The notes beneath the pieces were generated by a model. That model did no database searches, was not told the origin of the DNA, and saw nothing but the letters and a program-made list of their open reading frames with translations. DNA of 64,000 bases. It comes from Litoreibacter janthinus (GTDB taxonomy: Bacteria > Pseudomonadota > Alphaproteobacteria > Rhodobacterales > Rhodobacteraceae). The position numbers were made by a program, and so were the translations under genes. Position 1 is the stretch's first letter, and each line of letters starts with the position of its first letter. The stretch is taken from positions 534,251 through 598,250 of the forward strand of contig NZ_FOYO01000001.1 of NCBI RefSeq assembly GCF_900111945.1. The letters are read 5' to 3'. Below are positions 34,502-43,224 of this stretch, in pieces.

Positions 34502-35305
34502 ATGTCCCTATTTCACTTAATCCTTGTGGCGCTGATTCAGGGGCTTACCGAGTTCTTACCGGTGTCATCGTCAGGTCATTTGATTCTACTTCCGGGCCTC
34601 ACTGGCATGGATGATCAAGGCCAAGCGATCGACGTAGCGGTCCATTTAGGCACGCTTTTTGCAGTGATTATTTTCTTCTGGGCCGATGTCAGAATCGCTC
34701 TTGGCGGCATCGGCAGGTTAATGAGGGGAAAAGTCGACACGCAAGGCGCTCGACTTGCCCTATACCTCGCAATTGCAACTGTTCCTGTCCTTGTTTTCGG
34801 GCTGGCCCTAAAGCTGACCGGGATGGACGAGCTTTTGCGTTCGGTCGCTCTCATCGGATGGACGATGCTGATTTTCGGGCTGGTCCTGTATTGGACCGAC
34901 CAGAGGGGCGCGACATCCAAAACCGCGCCTGAGTGGTCTCGAAAAGACGCGATCATCATGGGACTGTGGCAAGCAATCGCGTTAATTCCAGGAACGTCAC
35001 GGTCCGGTGCGACCATCTCGGGCGCCCGCCAGCTCGGCTATGCCAGAGAAGACGCAGCCAAGCTATCAATGCTCATGTCGATTCCGACCATCATCGCGTC
35101 GGGTGCGGTGTTGGGCGCAGAGGTGATGTCAGACGCAAGCATGGAACTGGCAAAGGATGCAGCAATCGCAGCTGTCTTCGCCTTCGTCGCGGCATTGTTT
35201 GCGCTGAGCCTGATGATGAAATTGCTGAAATCAGTCAGCTTCACGCCATATGTAATCTACCGCATCATCTTGGGGATTGCCTTGTTGGCTTTCGCCTACT
35301 CGTGA
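34502..35305 (+). CDS. uppP: Undecaprenyl-diphosphatase (BacA family)
   Basis: Dephosphorylates undecaprenyl diphosphate so the lipid carrier can be reused for peptidoglycan and surface polysaccharides. The 267-residue polytopic protein has the family motifs ALIQGLTEFLPVSSSGHLIL near the N-terminus and PGTSRSGATISGA later; both are catalytic. GAGGCCCAGCAG precedes the ATG. It is divergent from gltD, and its last 10 bp overlap the end of the NDUFA9-like gene on the other strand. Confidence 0.95.
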   Translation: MSLFHLILVALIQGLTEFLPVSSSGHLILLPGLTGMDDQGQAIDVAVHLGTLFAVIIFFWADVRIALGGIGRLMRGKVDTQGARLALYLAIATVPVLVFGLALKLTGMDELLRSVALIGWTMLIFGLVLYWTDQRGATSKTAPEWSRKDAIIMGLWQAIALIPGTSRSGATISGARQLGYAREDAAKLSMLMSIPTIIASGAVLGAEVMSDASMELAKDAAIAAVFAFVAALFALSLMMKLLKSVSFTPYVIYRIILGIALLAFAYS

Positions 35306-36285
35306 TCCGACCGCAGATTGCGCGCTGACTCTTTGATCGCGTCATACTGTCCGGACGGGCGGAACCGCCACAGGTAGTTTGGCAAGATCGCCTCAAGTGC
35401 GGTAGGTTCAATGTTCAAGTCCGCAAAGCCCTTCGCCCCGTCGGCCACGACATTGTCTTTGGCAAGGTTACGAACTTGATCCCGGGTCAGTGGGCCAGCA
35501 ATCAACCCGCCACTCACCGCTTTCAGGATGTCAAAACTCGTGCCCATAATGCTGGCGACGAAAAATGGAATGTTCACGATCAACCGGCGACGACGGACCA
35601 CATCCAACATCGTGTGCATCAGCTCTCGGAACGTCGCGACCTCAGGGCCGCCCAGCTCATATGTACCTGCGGCCGCGCGCCCCAGAATACCCTGAACCGC
35701 TGCTTGTGCGACGTCATCGACATAAACAGGCTGAAACTTGGTGTCCGCGCCAACCACAGGAAGAACGGGCCCGAACCGCGACATCGAGGCGAAACGGTTA
35801 AAGAAGTCATCCTCAGGTCCGAACACAATAGATGGGCGAAGGATCACGGCATGCGGGAAGTTCTCCAGAACACCCTCCTCGCCCAGCGCCTTGGTTTGAG
35901 CGTAACTGCTGTCGCTATCCTTATCGGCGCCGATGGCCGACACGTGAACCAAATGAGCTACGCCTTCTTCACGCGCAAGACGCGCGATGCGCTCTGCGCC
36001 TTCGTGTTGAACCGCATCAAAGCCGTTCTTTCCGGACGGGGCCAGAATGCCCACACAGTTCACGACTGCATCAGCGCCATGCATGGCAGCGCGTACCGAC
36101 GCGTCATCACGAATGTTGCACAGGACAGGTTCGACCTGACCTACAGCGCCATAGGGCTTTACGAAAATCGCTTCGTTCGGTCGACGCACTGCGACCCGAA
36201 CACGCCAGCCTTCCTTGGCAATTCGGCGCGCAATGTAGCGCCCGACAAAACCTGATCCACCGTAAATTGTGACGATCTTCGACAT
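35296..36285 (-). CDS. NAD(P)H-binding / complex I NDUFA9-like protein
   Basis: A 329-residue Rossmann-fold protein of the atypical SDR type. GGSGFVGRYIARR is the dinucleotide motif near the N-terminus, followed by VVNCVGILAPSG, HVSAIGADKDSDSSYAQTKALGE (with a Tyr-containing motif YAQTK) and RPSIVFGPEDDFFNRFA. This pattern is the bacterial relative of the mitochondrial complex I subunit NDUFA9 and is often annotated so. The ATG at 36285 is preceded by GAAGGGAAACACC; a longer open frame extends through the tRNA gene and is not real. The role beyond NAD(P) binding is not shown. Confidence 0.85.
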   Translation of the reverse strand: MSKIVTIYGGSGFVGRYIARRIAKEGWRVRVAVRRPNEAIFVKPYGAVGQVEPVLCNIRDDASVRAAMHGADAVVNCVGILAPSGKNGFDAVQHEGAERIARLAREEGVAHLVHVSAIGADKDSDSSYAQTKALGEEGVLENFPHAVILRPSIVFGPEDDFFNRFASMSRFGPVLPVVGADTKFQPVYVDDVAQAAVQGILGRAAAGTYELGGPEVATFRELMHTMLDVVRRRRLIVNIPFFVASIMGTSFDILKAVSGGLIAGPLTRDQVRNLAKDNVVADGAKGFADLNIEPTALEAILPNYLWRFRPSGQYDAIKESARNLRSDHE

Positions 36286-36417
36286 GGTGTTTCCCTTCAA
36301 GGCTGGCTCCCTTCGGTTTACCCAGCCCGTTTTCGCCAGACAAGGAGCTTTTCTCCCTATGTGCCCCTTATAAAGGGATAAAACATCACAAACATTCATT
36401 TGAGCAGCCGAATTCCG

Positions 36418-36446
36418 TTGACACCCGACATACGCGGACTTAATCA
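36418..36446 (+). promoter_or_regulatory. Sigma-70-type promoter for tRNA-Leu
   Basis: A perfect TTGACA (36418-36423) and a weaker TAATCA (36441-36446) are separated by 17 bp, ending 18 bp before the tRNA. Confidence 0.5.
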
Positions 36447-36464
36447 CCGGCCACCAACACCTGT

Positions 36465-36550
36465 GCCCAGGTGGCGGAATGGTAGACGCGCCAGCTTCAG
36501 GTGCTGGTGTCTGTATGGACGTGGAGGTTCGAGTCCTCTCCTGGGCACCA
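36465..36550 (+). tRNA. tRNA-Leu (anticodon CAG)
   Basis: The acceptor stem GCCCAGG pairs with CCTGGGC near the end, followed by discriminator A and an encoded CCA. The anticodon stem CCAGC/GCTGG encloses loop TTCAGGT with anticodon CAG at 36498-36500 (reads CUG). The long variable arm marks a class II tRNA, as for Leu, and the T arm has TTCGAGT. It is 86 nt long. Confidence 0.97.
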
Positions 36551-37002
36551 AACTTCCCTCGCTTCTGAAATGACAGTCCCCAATGGGGCATCTATGGCTG
36601 CATGCGAACCGCCGAACGCGAGGGCTGCCCGCGATTTCTGTTTTTCACCAAACCCCTATGGGTGACCGATCGCATGCTGGCGGTGGCGCATTGTGGGCCA
36701 TGGAGCGGAAGAGAACCCCGTTAAAGCACAGCTTTTTGCGATCCTTGCTGCGATTACTGCGGCCCAGTTTTCCGCCATGCATCCTGCTTTGCGCCACGAT
36801 CAAAAAAGGGCTGGCGCGAAATAGGCATCTGAATAGATGGTGCTACCACAAATGGGGATGGCAACAGGGCTTGGGCTAAAAGCCGCATCCGCGCCACTGT
36901 GCCAGGTCGAAGGTGTCGGCAAATCCTGATCGGGATCGCTGTTATTGAATATCAGCCACAAAGGGCCTATTCCGCAGAAGAAATCTGAAGGGAGCCAGAC
37001 GC
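36551..37002. other. 452-bp stretch without an assigned gene
   Basis: Between the tRNA and the RNase D-like gene I see no open frame that resembles a protein and no recognisable RNA. Frames on both strands here are short and lack ribosome binding sites. The base mix is like the neighbours. Confidence 0.5.
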
Positions 37003-37614
37003 GTGGCAAATTTTCTGTATCAGGGCGATCTGCCTGACGATCTGGACCTAGGCTCTGCCGTGGCCATCGACTGCGAGACCATGGGTCTGAACCCGCATCG
37101 CGACAGGCTTTGTGTGGTGCAGCTTTCAGGCGGCGACGGCAACGCCCACATCGTGCAAATTTCAATTGGGCAAACCGAGGCCCCCAACCTTTGTAGGATG
37201 CTTGAAGACCCAAATGTCTTGAAACTGTTCCACTTTGGGCGCTTTGACATTGCGGCTCTGTATAACGCTTTCGGTGCGATGACAGCCCCAGTCTATTGCA
37301 CCAAGATCGCGTCTAAACTGGTCCGCACCTACACCGATCGCCACGGATTGAAGAACCTCCTGCAAGAGTTGCTGAACGTTGACGTGTCCAAAGCGCAGCA
37401 ATCCAGCGACTGGGGCGCGCCTGAGCTAACGAAGGCGCAACACGACTATGCCGCCTCGGATGTTTTACATCTGCACAAGCTCAAAACAGAGCTTGACCGT
37501 ATGCTGGAACGCGAAGGACGCGCCGAGTTGGCGCAAAGCTGTTTCGACTTCCTGCCGACCCGCGCTCGGCTGGATTTGGCCGGTTGGCCTGAAATTGACA
37601 TCTTCGCGCACTAG
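37003..37614 (+). CDS. rnd: Ribonuclease D-like 3'-5' exonuclease
   Basis: A 203-residue protein consisting only of the DEDD exonuclease domain. The DE residues are in AIDCETMGLN (residues near 23-25); a conserved HFGRFDIAAL follows, and the final D/Y motif is in DYAASDVLHLHKL. The two HRDC domains of classical RNase D are missing, making it a short form common in alphaproteobacteria. By family knowledge it trims structured RNA 3' ends. The start is GTG 37003, with AAGGGAGCC upstream. It is 9 bp before kdsD on the same strand. Confidence 0.92.
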   Translation: MANFLYQGDLPDDLDLGSAVAIDCETMGLNPHRDRLCVVQLSGGDGNAHIVQISIGQTEAPNLCRMLEDPNVLKLFHFGRFDIAALYNAFGAMTAPVYCTKIASKLVRTYTDRHGLKNLLQELLNVDVSKAQQSSDWGAPELTKAQHDYAASDVLHLHKLKTELDRMLEREGRAELAQSCFDFLPTRARLDLAGWPEIDIFAH

Positions 37615-37623
37615 GTAACGTAG

Positions 37624-38601
37624 ATGGAAAACGTAAACTCTTCAGAACAGTTTCTAAGCATTGGCCGCCGCGTCGTCGCTCGGGAAGCCGAGGCATTGAA
37701 CCTGCTGGCCAAAAGCCTGGACAACACATTCGCGCAAGCCGTTGACCTCATGCTTGGTGCAACGGGCCGTATCATCGTTTGCGGTATGGGAAAATCCGGC
37801 CATGTCGCGCGCAAGATTGCGGCGACCTTGGCTTCCACGGGCACACCGGCGCACTTTGTGCACCCAGCCGAAGCCAGTCATGGCGACCTCGGAATGATGG
37901 CGCAAGGTGATGTCGCACTGATCTTGTCGAACTCTGGCGAAACACCAGAACTGGCTGACGTCATCGCGTACACCCGCCGTTTCAGCATTCCGATGATCGC
38001 TGTCGCTAGTAAGGCCGGCAGCACCTTGATGAAGCAATGCGACGTCGCACTGCTATTGCCGCAAGCCGAAGAAGCTTGCGGGACGGGTGTTGTCCCAACC
38101 ACATCCACAACAATGACATTGGCGTTGGGTGATGCCCTGGCCATCGCGCTTATGGAGCATCGCAAGTTCACGCCTGAGAATTTCCGCGACTTCCATCCCG
38201 GCGGCAAACTGGGCGCGCGTCTCTCTAAGGTGGCAGATCTAATGCATTCCGGCGAAGAGTTGCCAGTGATCTCCATGACAACTCCCATGTCGGATGGGCT
38301 GATCACAATCAGCCAAAAAGGGTTCGGCGTCGTTGGTGTTTTGACCGCAGACGGCAACCTTGCAGGGATCATCACCGACGGTGACCTTCGGCGGCATATG
38401 AGCGGCTTGCTGGATATGACAGCGGCAGAAGTCATGACCGCCAACCCGAGAACCATTGCCCCAGAAGCCTTGGCAGAACAGGCCGTCGCAATCATGAACG
38501 ACCGCAAGATCACCTGCCTATTCGTCACCAAGGCGGGGAATGGTGGCACACCTCTTGGCATCCTGCACATCCACGACTGCCTTCGCGCCGGCGTCGCCTA
38601 G
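37624..38601 (+). CDS. kdsD: Arabinose-5-phosphate isomerase (KpsF/GutQ family)
   Basis: Converts ribulose 5-phosphate to arabinose 5-phosphate, the first step towards Kdo for LPS or capsule. The 325 residues comprise an SIS sugar-isomerase domain (about 35-175, with CGMGKSGHVARKIAATLASTG and SNSGET) and two CBS domains at the C-terminus (about 205-325). The start is ATG 37624. It is followed 3 bp later by lptC. kdsC (the Kdo-8-P phosphatase often found between them) is absent; kdsB lies 12 kb away. Confidence 0.96.
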   Translation: MENVNSSEQFLSIGRRVVAREAEALNLLAKSLDNTFAQAVDLMLGATGRIIVCGMGKSGHVARKIAATLASTGTPAHFVHPAEASHGDLGMMAQGDVALILSNSGETPELADVIAYTRRFSIPMIAVASKAGSTLMKQCDVALLLPQAEEACGTGVVPTTSTTMTLALGDALAIALMEHRKFTPENFRDFHPGGKLGARLSKVADLMHSGEELPVISMTTPMSDGLITISQKGFGVVGVLTADGNLAGIITDGDLRRHMSGLLDMTAAEVMTANPRTIAPEALAEQAVAIMNDRKITCLFVTKAGNGGTPLGILHIHDCLRAGVA

Positions 38602-38604
38602 CGC

Positions 38605-39204
38605 ATGGCACGCGTTGACAACAGATACTCGCGTTTCGTGCAGTGGGCGAAGATTGTCTTCCCGCTGGTCGCACTCGGGCTGTTGTCGACGATGTTTCTT
38701 TTTTCTCGTAGCCTTGATCCGTCCAGTGCAATTCCATTTGCTGAAATCGACATCGAAAAGATCGCCAGAGAGCAGCAGCTGACCGCTCCACGGTTTTCTG
38801 GCACCACCAGCGACGGATCAGCTATTACCGTCGACGCCGAAAGCGCAGTTCCAGATTTGACAGATGTGCGGCGACTAACAATTAAGAAGGTGGTCGCTCG
38901 GATCGAGGCAGAGGCTGGGCCGTCTTACGGAATTATCGCCAATACCGCATTCTATGACGGCAGGGTCGGTACACTTGACCTTGAAGGTGATGTGCGCCTT
39001 TCGACCTCCACAGGGTACAACCTGCAAACACAAAAGTTAGTCGCAAATCTGGAGGCAACTGGTCTCGAAGCGCCCGGTGCTTTGATCGGCCGTGGACCCG
39101 CTGGGCAGATTGAGGCCGGCTCAATGAAACTCACAGCAAACGGCAACACACAGGTTCTTGTTTTCAAGGATGGCGTGAAGCTGGTATATGATCCGAAAGA
39201 GTAG
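38605..39204 (+). CDS. lptC: LPS export ABC transporter periplasmic protein LptC
   Basis: Part of the trans-envelope bridge that carries LPS to the outer membrane. The 199-residue protein has an N-terminal membrane anchor (IVFPLVALGLLSTMFLFS, about 15-33), then a beta-rich periplasmic domain. Sequence conservation of LptC is low; its position between kdsD and lptA, membrane topology and length are the main support. It starts 3 bp after kdsD. Confidence 0.85.
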   Translation: MARVDNRYSRFVQWAKIVFPLVALGLLSTMFLFSRSLDPSSAIPFAEIDIEKIAREQQLTAPRFSGTTSDGSAITVDAESAVPDLTDVRRLTIKKVVARIEAEAGPSYGIIANTAFYDGRVGTLDLEGDVRLSTSTGYNLQTQKLVANLEATGLEAPGALIGRGPAGQIEAGSMKLTANGNTQVLVFKDGVKLVYDPKE

Positions 39205-39213
39205 AGGGTAAAC

Positions 39214-39726
39214 ATGACAGTCTTTTCTAGAATAGCCGCTGCGGCGGCTCTCGCCCTCCTCATGGTATCCGGCACAGCAATCGCACAGGGCGCATCCGTG
39301 GCATTCGGCGGATTGAAACATGACGCGTCGTTACCCGTTGAAATCACAGCCGATGAGCTGAGCGTAGACCAAGCAACGGGAAGCGCGGTTTTCATTGGCA
39401 ACGTCGTCGCCGGTCAAGGCGAAATGCGCCTAAGTGCGGGCCGCGTTCAGGTTCAATACGCAACCGAGAACGGGCAGGCGACAGGTCGCATTGATCAGCT
39501 TATCGCGACGGGAAGCGTGACCTTGGTGAATGGCGCCGAAGCAGCAGAGGCGGAGAAAGCAATCTATTCTGTCTCTTCCTCAGAGATTGTAATGACCGGC
39601 AATGTAATCTTAACCCAAGGTCAAAATGCGCTGTCGGGCGAAAAGCTGACCGTTGACCTGACCTCAGGCAGTGGACGCATGGAAGGCCGCGTCCGCACGA
39701 TTTTCCAAACCGGCGGCAACAAATGA
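39214..39726 (+). CDS. lptA: LPS transport periplasmic protein LptA
   Basis: A periplasmic bridge protein linking LptC to LptD. The 170-residue protein has a signal peptide (MTVFSRIAAAAALALLMVSGTAIA) and an OstA-type beta-jellyroll (PVEITADELSVDQATGSAVFIGNV, VTLVNGAEAAEAEKAIY, VILTQGQNALSGEKL). It starts 9 bp after lptC, and its stop overlaps lptB by 4 nt (ATGA). Confidence 0.92.
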   Translation: MTVFSRIAAAAALALLMVSGTAIAQGASVAFGGLKHDASLPVEITADELSVDQATGSAVFIGNVVAGQGEMRLSAGRVQVQYATENGQATGRIDQLIATGSVTLVNGAEAAEAEKAIYSVSSSEIVMTGNVILTQGQNALSGEKLTVDLTSGSGRMEGRVRTIFQTGGNK

Positions 39727-40484
39727 GCGACGCGTCCGGGCTTAGCGTGAAGGATGGCTCTTCAGGCCTGAAGGTTCTAGGGCTCAGAAAAAACTATAAA
39801 CGACGTCCCGTGATCCGTGACGTATCAATGGAGCTAGCTCGAGGCGAAGTCGTCGCGCTTCTCGGTCCAAACGGCTCTGGTAAAACAACGTGCTTCTACT
39901 CGATTGCCGGCCTAGTGACACCAGAAGCGGGCACCGTCACAATCGACGGGCGGGATGTGACGCTGCTTCCAATGTATCGACGGGCGAAACTCGGCATCGG
40001 TTACTTGCCCCAAGAAATGTCGATTTTTCGGGGCCTAAGCGTCGAAGACAACATTCTCGCGATTCTCGAAATCGCAGTGAAAGACCGCACCAAGCGACGA
40101 GAGCGTTTGGAAGAACTGCTCAACGAATTCTCCATCGGCCATTTGCGCCGCGCGCCTGCCTTGTCACTTTCAGGCGGGGAGCGCCGCCGCGCTGAGATCG
40201 CACGCTGTTTGGCCGCCGATCCGAAATACCTCCTTCTGGATGAGCCGTTTGCTGGCGTCGATCCAATCGCAGTCGGCGAAATCCGCGGATTGGTCGCAGA
40301 CCTTAAAAAACGCGGAATCGGCGTCTTGATCACTGACCACAACGTCAGGGAAACGCTGGAAATTGTCGATCGCGCCTACATTCTTCATGACGGGCACGTC
40401 CTGATGAGCGGCACCACTGAAGAGGTGGTGAAAGACGAGAATGTGCGCCGCGTATATCTGGGTCAGAACTTCCGGATCAGTTAA
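39723..40484 (+). CDS. lptB: LPS export ABC transporter ATP-binding protein LptB
   Basis: The cytoplasmic ATPase powering LPS extraction from the inner membrane. The 253-residue protein has Walker A GPNGSGKTT, signature LSGGERRR, Walker B LLLDEPFAGVD and the switch His in ITDHNVRET. The start overlaps the lptA stop, and a short N-terminal extension (SDASGLSVKDGSS) precedes the ABC core. The classic neighbour rpoN does not follow; 238 bp later comes hpf. Confidence 0.97.
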   Translation: MSDASGLSVKDGSSGLKVLGLRKNYKRRPVIRDVSMELARGEVVALLGPNGSGKTTCFYSIAGLVTPEAGTVTIDGRDVTLLPMYRRAKLGIGYLPQEMSIFRGLSVEDNILAILEIAVKDRTKRRERLEELLNEFSIGHLRRAPALSLSGGERRRAEIARCLAADPKYLLLDEPFAGVDPIAVGEIRGLVADLKKRGIGVLITDHNVRETLEIVDRAYILHDGHVLMSGTTEEVVKDENVRRVYLGQNFRIS

Positions 40485-40722
40485 AATTTTCAGATGTAAA
40501 AAGTCCGCTTTTTCAATCTCTTTTGTTGACACAGCGCCCCTGCTCGTCGCCAAATAGAGTGGATGAGTGATCGACAGCCCCAGGCTTTGGTCTTGCCTTG
40601 CGCAAACCTCGAAACGGACACGTCCCGCACCCTCGGGCGATACCAGATACTCAATCCAAATCCGGCCACAGATTTCGATATGCGGTCGGTTATTTCCCCA
40701 ACTTTTCAATAAAGGAGACGCC

Positions 40723-41295
40723 ATGCGGTACCAGATCACGGGCAAACAGATTGACATTGGCGAAGCACTTCAGACTCACGTGAGAACGGAGTTGGGAGCT
40801 ATTTTGGACAAGTATGCGGGGCGTCCCACCGATGCCACGGTCATTTTCTCCAAGAACGCCCACGAGTATGTCTGCGAGGCTATTGTTCACCTAAGCACAG
40901 GGTTGACGACACAAGCACGAGGCCACAGCACCGAAATCTATGCGGCCTTCGATCAATGCGCTGAAAAGATGGACAAGCAGCTGCGTCGATACAAGCGTCG
41001 CCTGAAGGACCATCATAAGGAGCGTTCACAACCAGTTGAACTCTCGGGTGCATCCTCATATATCCTTGCCGCAAGCGGGGAGTCTGAAGACTTGGAACCC
41101 GAAGGTCTGCAACCAATCATCGTTGCAGAGATGGAGACAAACATTCCTTCGCTCTCGGTCGGGGAAGCCGTGATGCAGATGGAGATTGCCGGAGCGCCTG
41201 TGCTGGTGTTCCGCAACGATGGAAACAAGAACGTCAACGTCGTGTATCAACGCGAGGATGGCAATATAGGCTGGATTGACCCCGCAGGCAGCTAA
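40723..41295 (+). CDS. hpf: Ribosome hibernation promoting factor, long form
   Basis: Binds the decoding site and, in the long form, dimerises 70S into 100S particles. The 190 residues include the N-terminal RaiA/HPF domain (MRYQITGKQIDIGEALQTHV... to about 105) and the C-terminal ribosome-dimerising domain (about 130-188, with PVLVFRNDGNKNVNVVYQREDGNIGWIDP). AAAGGAGACGCC precedes the ATG at 40723. Upstream in-frame codons from 40567 are not part of it. Confidence 0.95.
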   Translation: MRYQITGKQIDIGEALQTHVRTELGAILDKYAGRPTDATVIFSKNAHEYVCEAIVHLSTGLTTQARGHSTEIYAAFDQCAEKMDKQLRRYKRRLKDHHKERSQPVELSGASSYILAASGESEDLEPEGLQPIIVAEMETNIPSLSVGEAVMQMEIAGAPVLVFRNDGNKNVNVVYQREDGNIGWIDPAGS

Positions 41296-41329
41296 ATGGG
41301 CTACGAAACCCACGTTCAGAGAGCAGGCT

Positions 41330-41794
41330 ATGCAAATCTCGGAAATCCTGACCCAGTCAGCTGTTAAGACCGTCTCGGCGGTCACCAGCAAGAAACGTCT
41401 CTTTCAGGAGATTTCCGAGATCGCGCACGCCGCTCATGGGATTCCCGCCGATCTGGCATTGGGCGCCCTACTGGAACGCGAATCCCTTGGCCCAACAGGT
41501 GTGGGCCATGGGGTCGCCTTGCCGCACGCGCGCGTCAAAGACCTTCATCAGGTCGTCGCTGTGTTCTTGCGTGTTGAAAGGCCACTGGACTTTGATTCGG
41601 CAGATCGCCATCCCGTAGATCTGTTTTTCGCCCTGTTCGCGCCGGAATCTGCGGGCGTGAACCACCTCAAGGCATTGGCCTTGGTGTCGCGAACCATGCG
41701 CAACAAGGACGTGTGCACCAAGCTTCGGTCCAATACCAACTCGGCGGCGTTGCACGCGATTCTAACAGAAGTCGAAGAGCCAAAAGCAGCCTAG
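41330..41794 (+). CDS. ptsN: PTS IIA-like nitrogen-regulatory protein PtsN
   Basis: EIIA-Ntr, the terminal phosphate acceptor of the nitrogen phosphotransferase system. The 154-residue protein has the phosphorylation site His66 in GHGVALPHARV and the surrounding EIIA fold. The start is ATG 41330 (MQISEILTQS), with GAGAGCAGG upstream; a longer frame from 41276 overlaps hpf. Its end overlaps, by 4 bp, the convergent sulfotransferase-like gene. The usual partner rpoN is not in this neighbourhood. Confidence 0.95.
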   Translation: MQISEILTQSAVKTVSAVTSKKRLFQEISEIAHAAHGIPADLALGALLERESLGPTGVGHGVALPHARVKDLHQVVAVFLRVERPLDFDSADRHPVDLFFALFAPESAGVNHLKALALVSRTMRNKDVCTKLRSNTNSAALHAILTEVEEPKAA

Positions 41795-43221
41795 CTTTCG
41801 CTCCAAGCACCGAACCCAAAACTGATATAATCCTTGCGATAGGCGGCCATTGCCAGCTTTTCCAGCTCGTCATCATAGATATCAATCAGCTGGAACGGGC
41901 CCGTCGCCTGCTCGATTTCCAAACTTTGTGGATCATAGCCCAACTGGCCACAAAGCGCGTTCAGTCCTTCAGCCAGCTCGCTCTCTCGCAGGATCATATC
42001 TGGCAGCACCACACCAGCTGCACCTTGCAAAAGCGCCGACTGTGTCGCCCAAACCGCGTCAATACGAATGCTCGTCTGGCCGGCTAAGTTGCCCTTCAAG
42101 AACTTCAGGAAGCTGGCAAACGCTGCACGATGCTCAATCTTGGTATAGTCGCTCAAGTCGCCCTGATTGGGAACTGACACACCGTACTTGTTCCGCATGA
42201 CTTTCCGCGGATCGGCGAAGTTGTCATCCCGCTTTGGCACGACATATTCGCAAAACACCCGATGGGCGCGTTCCAGCGGGTGGCGAATGACCGAGAAGCT
42301 GCGATGCCCGGGATTGCCGCGCTTCCACTGGCGCAACGATTTCTGCGAAAGGTTGGTTGGCAGATCTTCAACAGCGACGTCGTCGAGGCGGGCGAGCCAA
42401 TTCAACACGGACACTTTCGGGGATGCGGCCACCGGAATGAACAAAAGCGGCGCCTCATTTGCAAGGTAGAATCCGGGCACACCCGGGCCACGCCTTGGTT
42501 CGAAATTTGGGGTATTTGAAAGCGCGAAATGGTCAATGTTTGCCAGATCTTTCACCATCTGCGCGTAGTTGGTCACCTTGTCCTCAAGCTCGCTCGGGTT
42601 CTGTTTTTTCACCGAGTTCGGCGTTGCGTCTATCTGCTCCTTCGAGCCAATGAACTTAGCCATACCGTTGATAACATAGATGTCACCAATATCCTCGTAA
42701 GCAACGTAGAATCCGGTTTGTCCTGACACTTGCATCGCTTTGAGAATATCAAGCTGGAACGCCTGCTTTGCTGCCAGATGGGACAAGAATTCTTCCCGAT
42801 CAAACGTGATGGTGGCTGAACGATGCTGCTTCATATCGGAAAGCTTCCACTGGCCGGTCTGCGCTGCGATCTTGAGCGACACGTAGCTGTCCAGCGGGTT
42901 CCGGGTCAGAATGATCTTTGCGCATTTGGGGTCTTCAAGAACATGCGTCATAACCCGTGGATCATGGTCATTGAAAAACCGAAAGCCCGGCAGACCTTCT
43001 GTGTTTTCCTTCATCCGCTCGATCAAAGATAATGGTGACAACTCTCGTTGCGCCATGTCCACACCGAACAAGGCGTCTTTGTTGTGATGGCCAACGAAAT
43101 GCGGATTGTATGCCTCGCCATAGCACTGAAGGTCACCAAACTCGTTCAAGCTTGCTTCTAGAAAGTTAGAGCCTGTGCGCATCTCGGCGAAGACTACGAA
43201 ATATTCAAATTGATTGCTCAT
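41791..43221 (-). CDS. Tandem sulfotransferase-like protein (NodH-related)
   Basis: A 476-residue protein that appears to hold two sulfotransferase-like halves. The first (1 to about 230) begins FAEMRTGSNFLEASLNEFG, the 5'-phosphosulfate-binding loop of Stf0/NodH-type sulfotransferases, and has ILTRNPLDSYVSLKIA, a typical 3'-phosphate-binding strand. The second (about 270-470) has FIPVAASPKVSVLNWLA and VIRHPLERAHRVFCEYV, the same two elements in weaker form. By family knowledge such enzymes move sulfate from PAPS to a sugar hydroxyl. The likely acceptor is a surface glycan made by the neighbouring genes. The ATG at 43221 is 3 bp after the upstream GlcNAc-transferase-like stop. Confidence 0.8.
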   Translation of the reverse strand: MSNQFEYFVVFAEMRTGSNFLEASLNEFGDLQCYGEAYNPHFVGHHNKDALFGVDMAQRELSPLSLIERMKENTEGLPGFRFFNDHDPRVMTHVLEDPKCAKIILTRNPLDSYVSLKIAAQTGQWKLSDMKQHRSATITFDREEFLSHLAAKQAFQLDILKAMQVSGQTGFYVAYEDIGDIYVINGMAKFIGSKEQIDATPNSVKKQNPSELEDKVTNYAQMVKDLANIDHFALSNTPNFEPRRGPGVPGFYLANEAPLLFIPVAASPKVSVLNWLARLDDVAVEDLPTNLSQKSLRQWKRGNPGHRSFSVIRHPLERAHRVFCEYVVPKRDDNFADPRKVMRNKYGVSVPNQGDLSDYTKIEHRAAFASFLKFLKGNLAGQTSIRIDAVWATQSALLQGAAGVVLPDMILRESELAEGLNALCGQLGYDPQSLEIEQATGPFQLIDIYDDELEKLAMAAYRKDYISFGFGAWSES

Positions 43222-43224
43222 AAT

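Noticed and set aside
36800-37213. Minus-strand frame in the gap before the RNase D-like gene
   Set aside because: Overlaps the real exonuclease gene and lacks start signals or motifs.
40498-40513. AAAAAG-TCCG-CTTTTT hairpin after lptB
   Set aside because: Its stem is almost all A-T and too weak to call a terminator.
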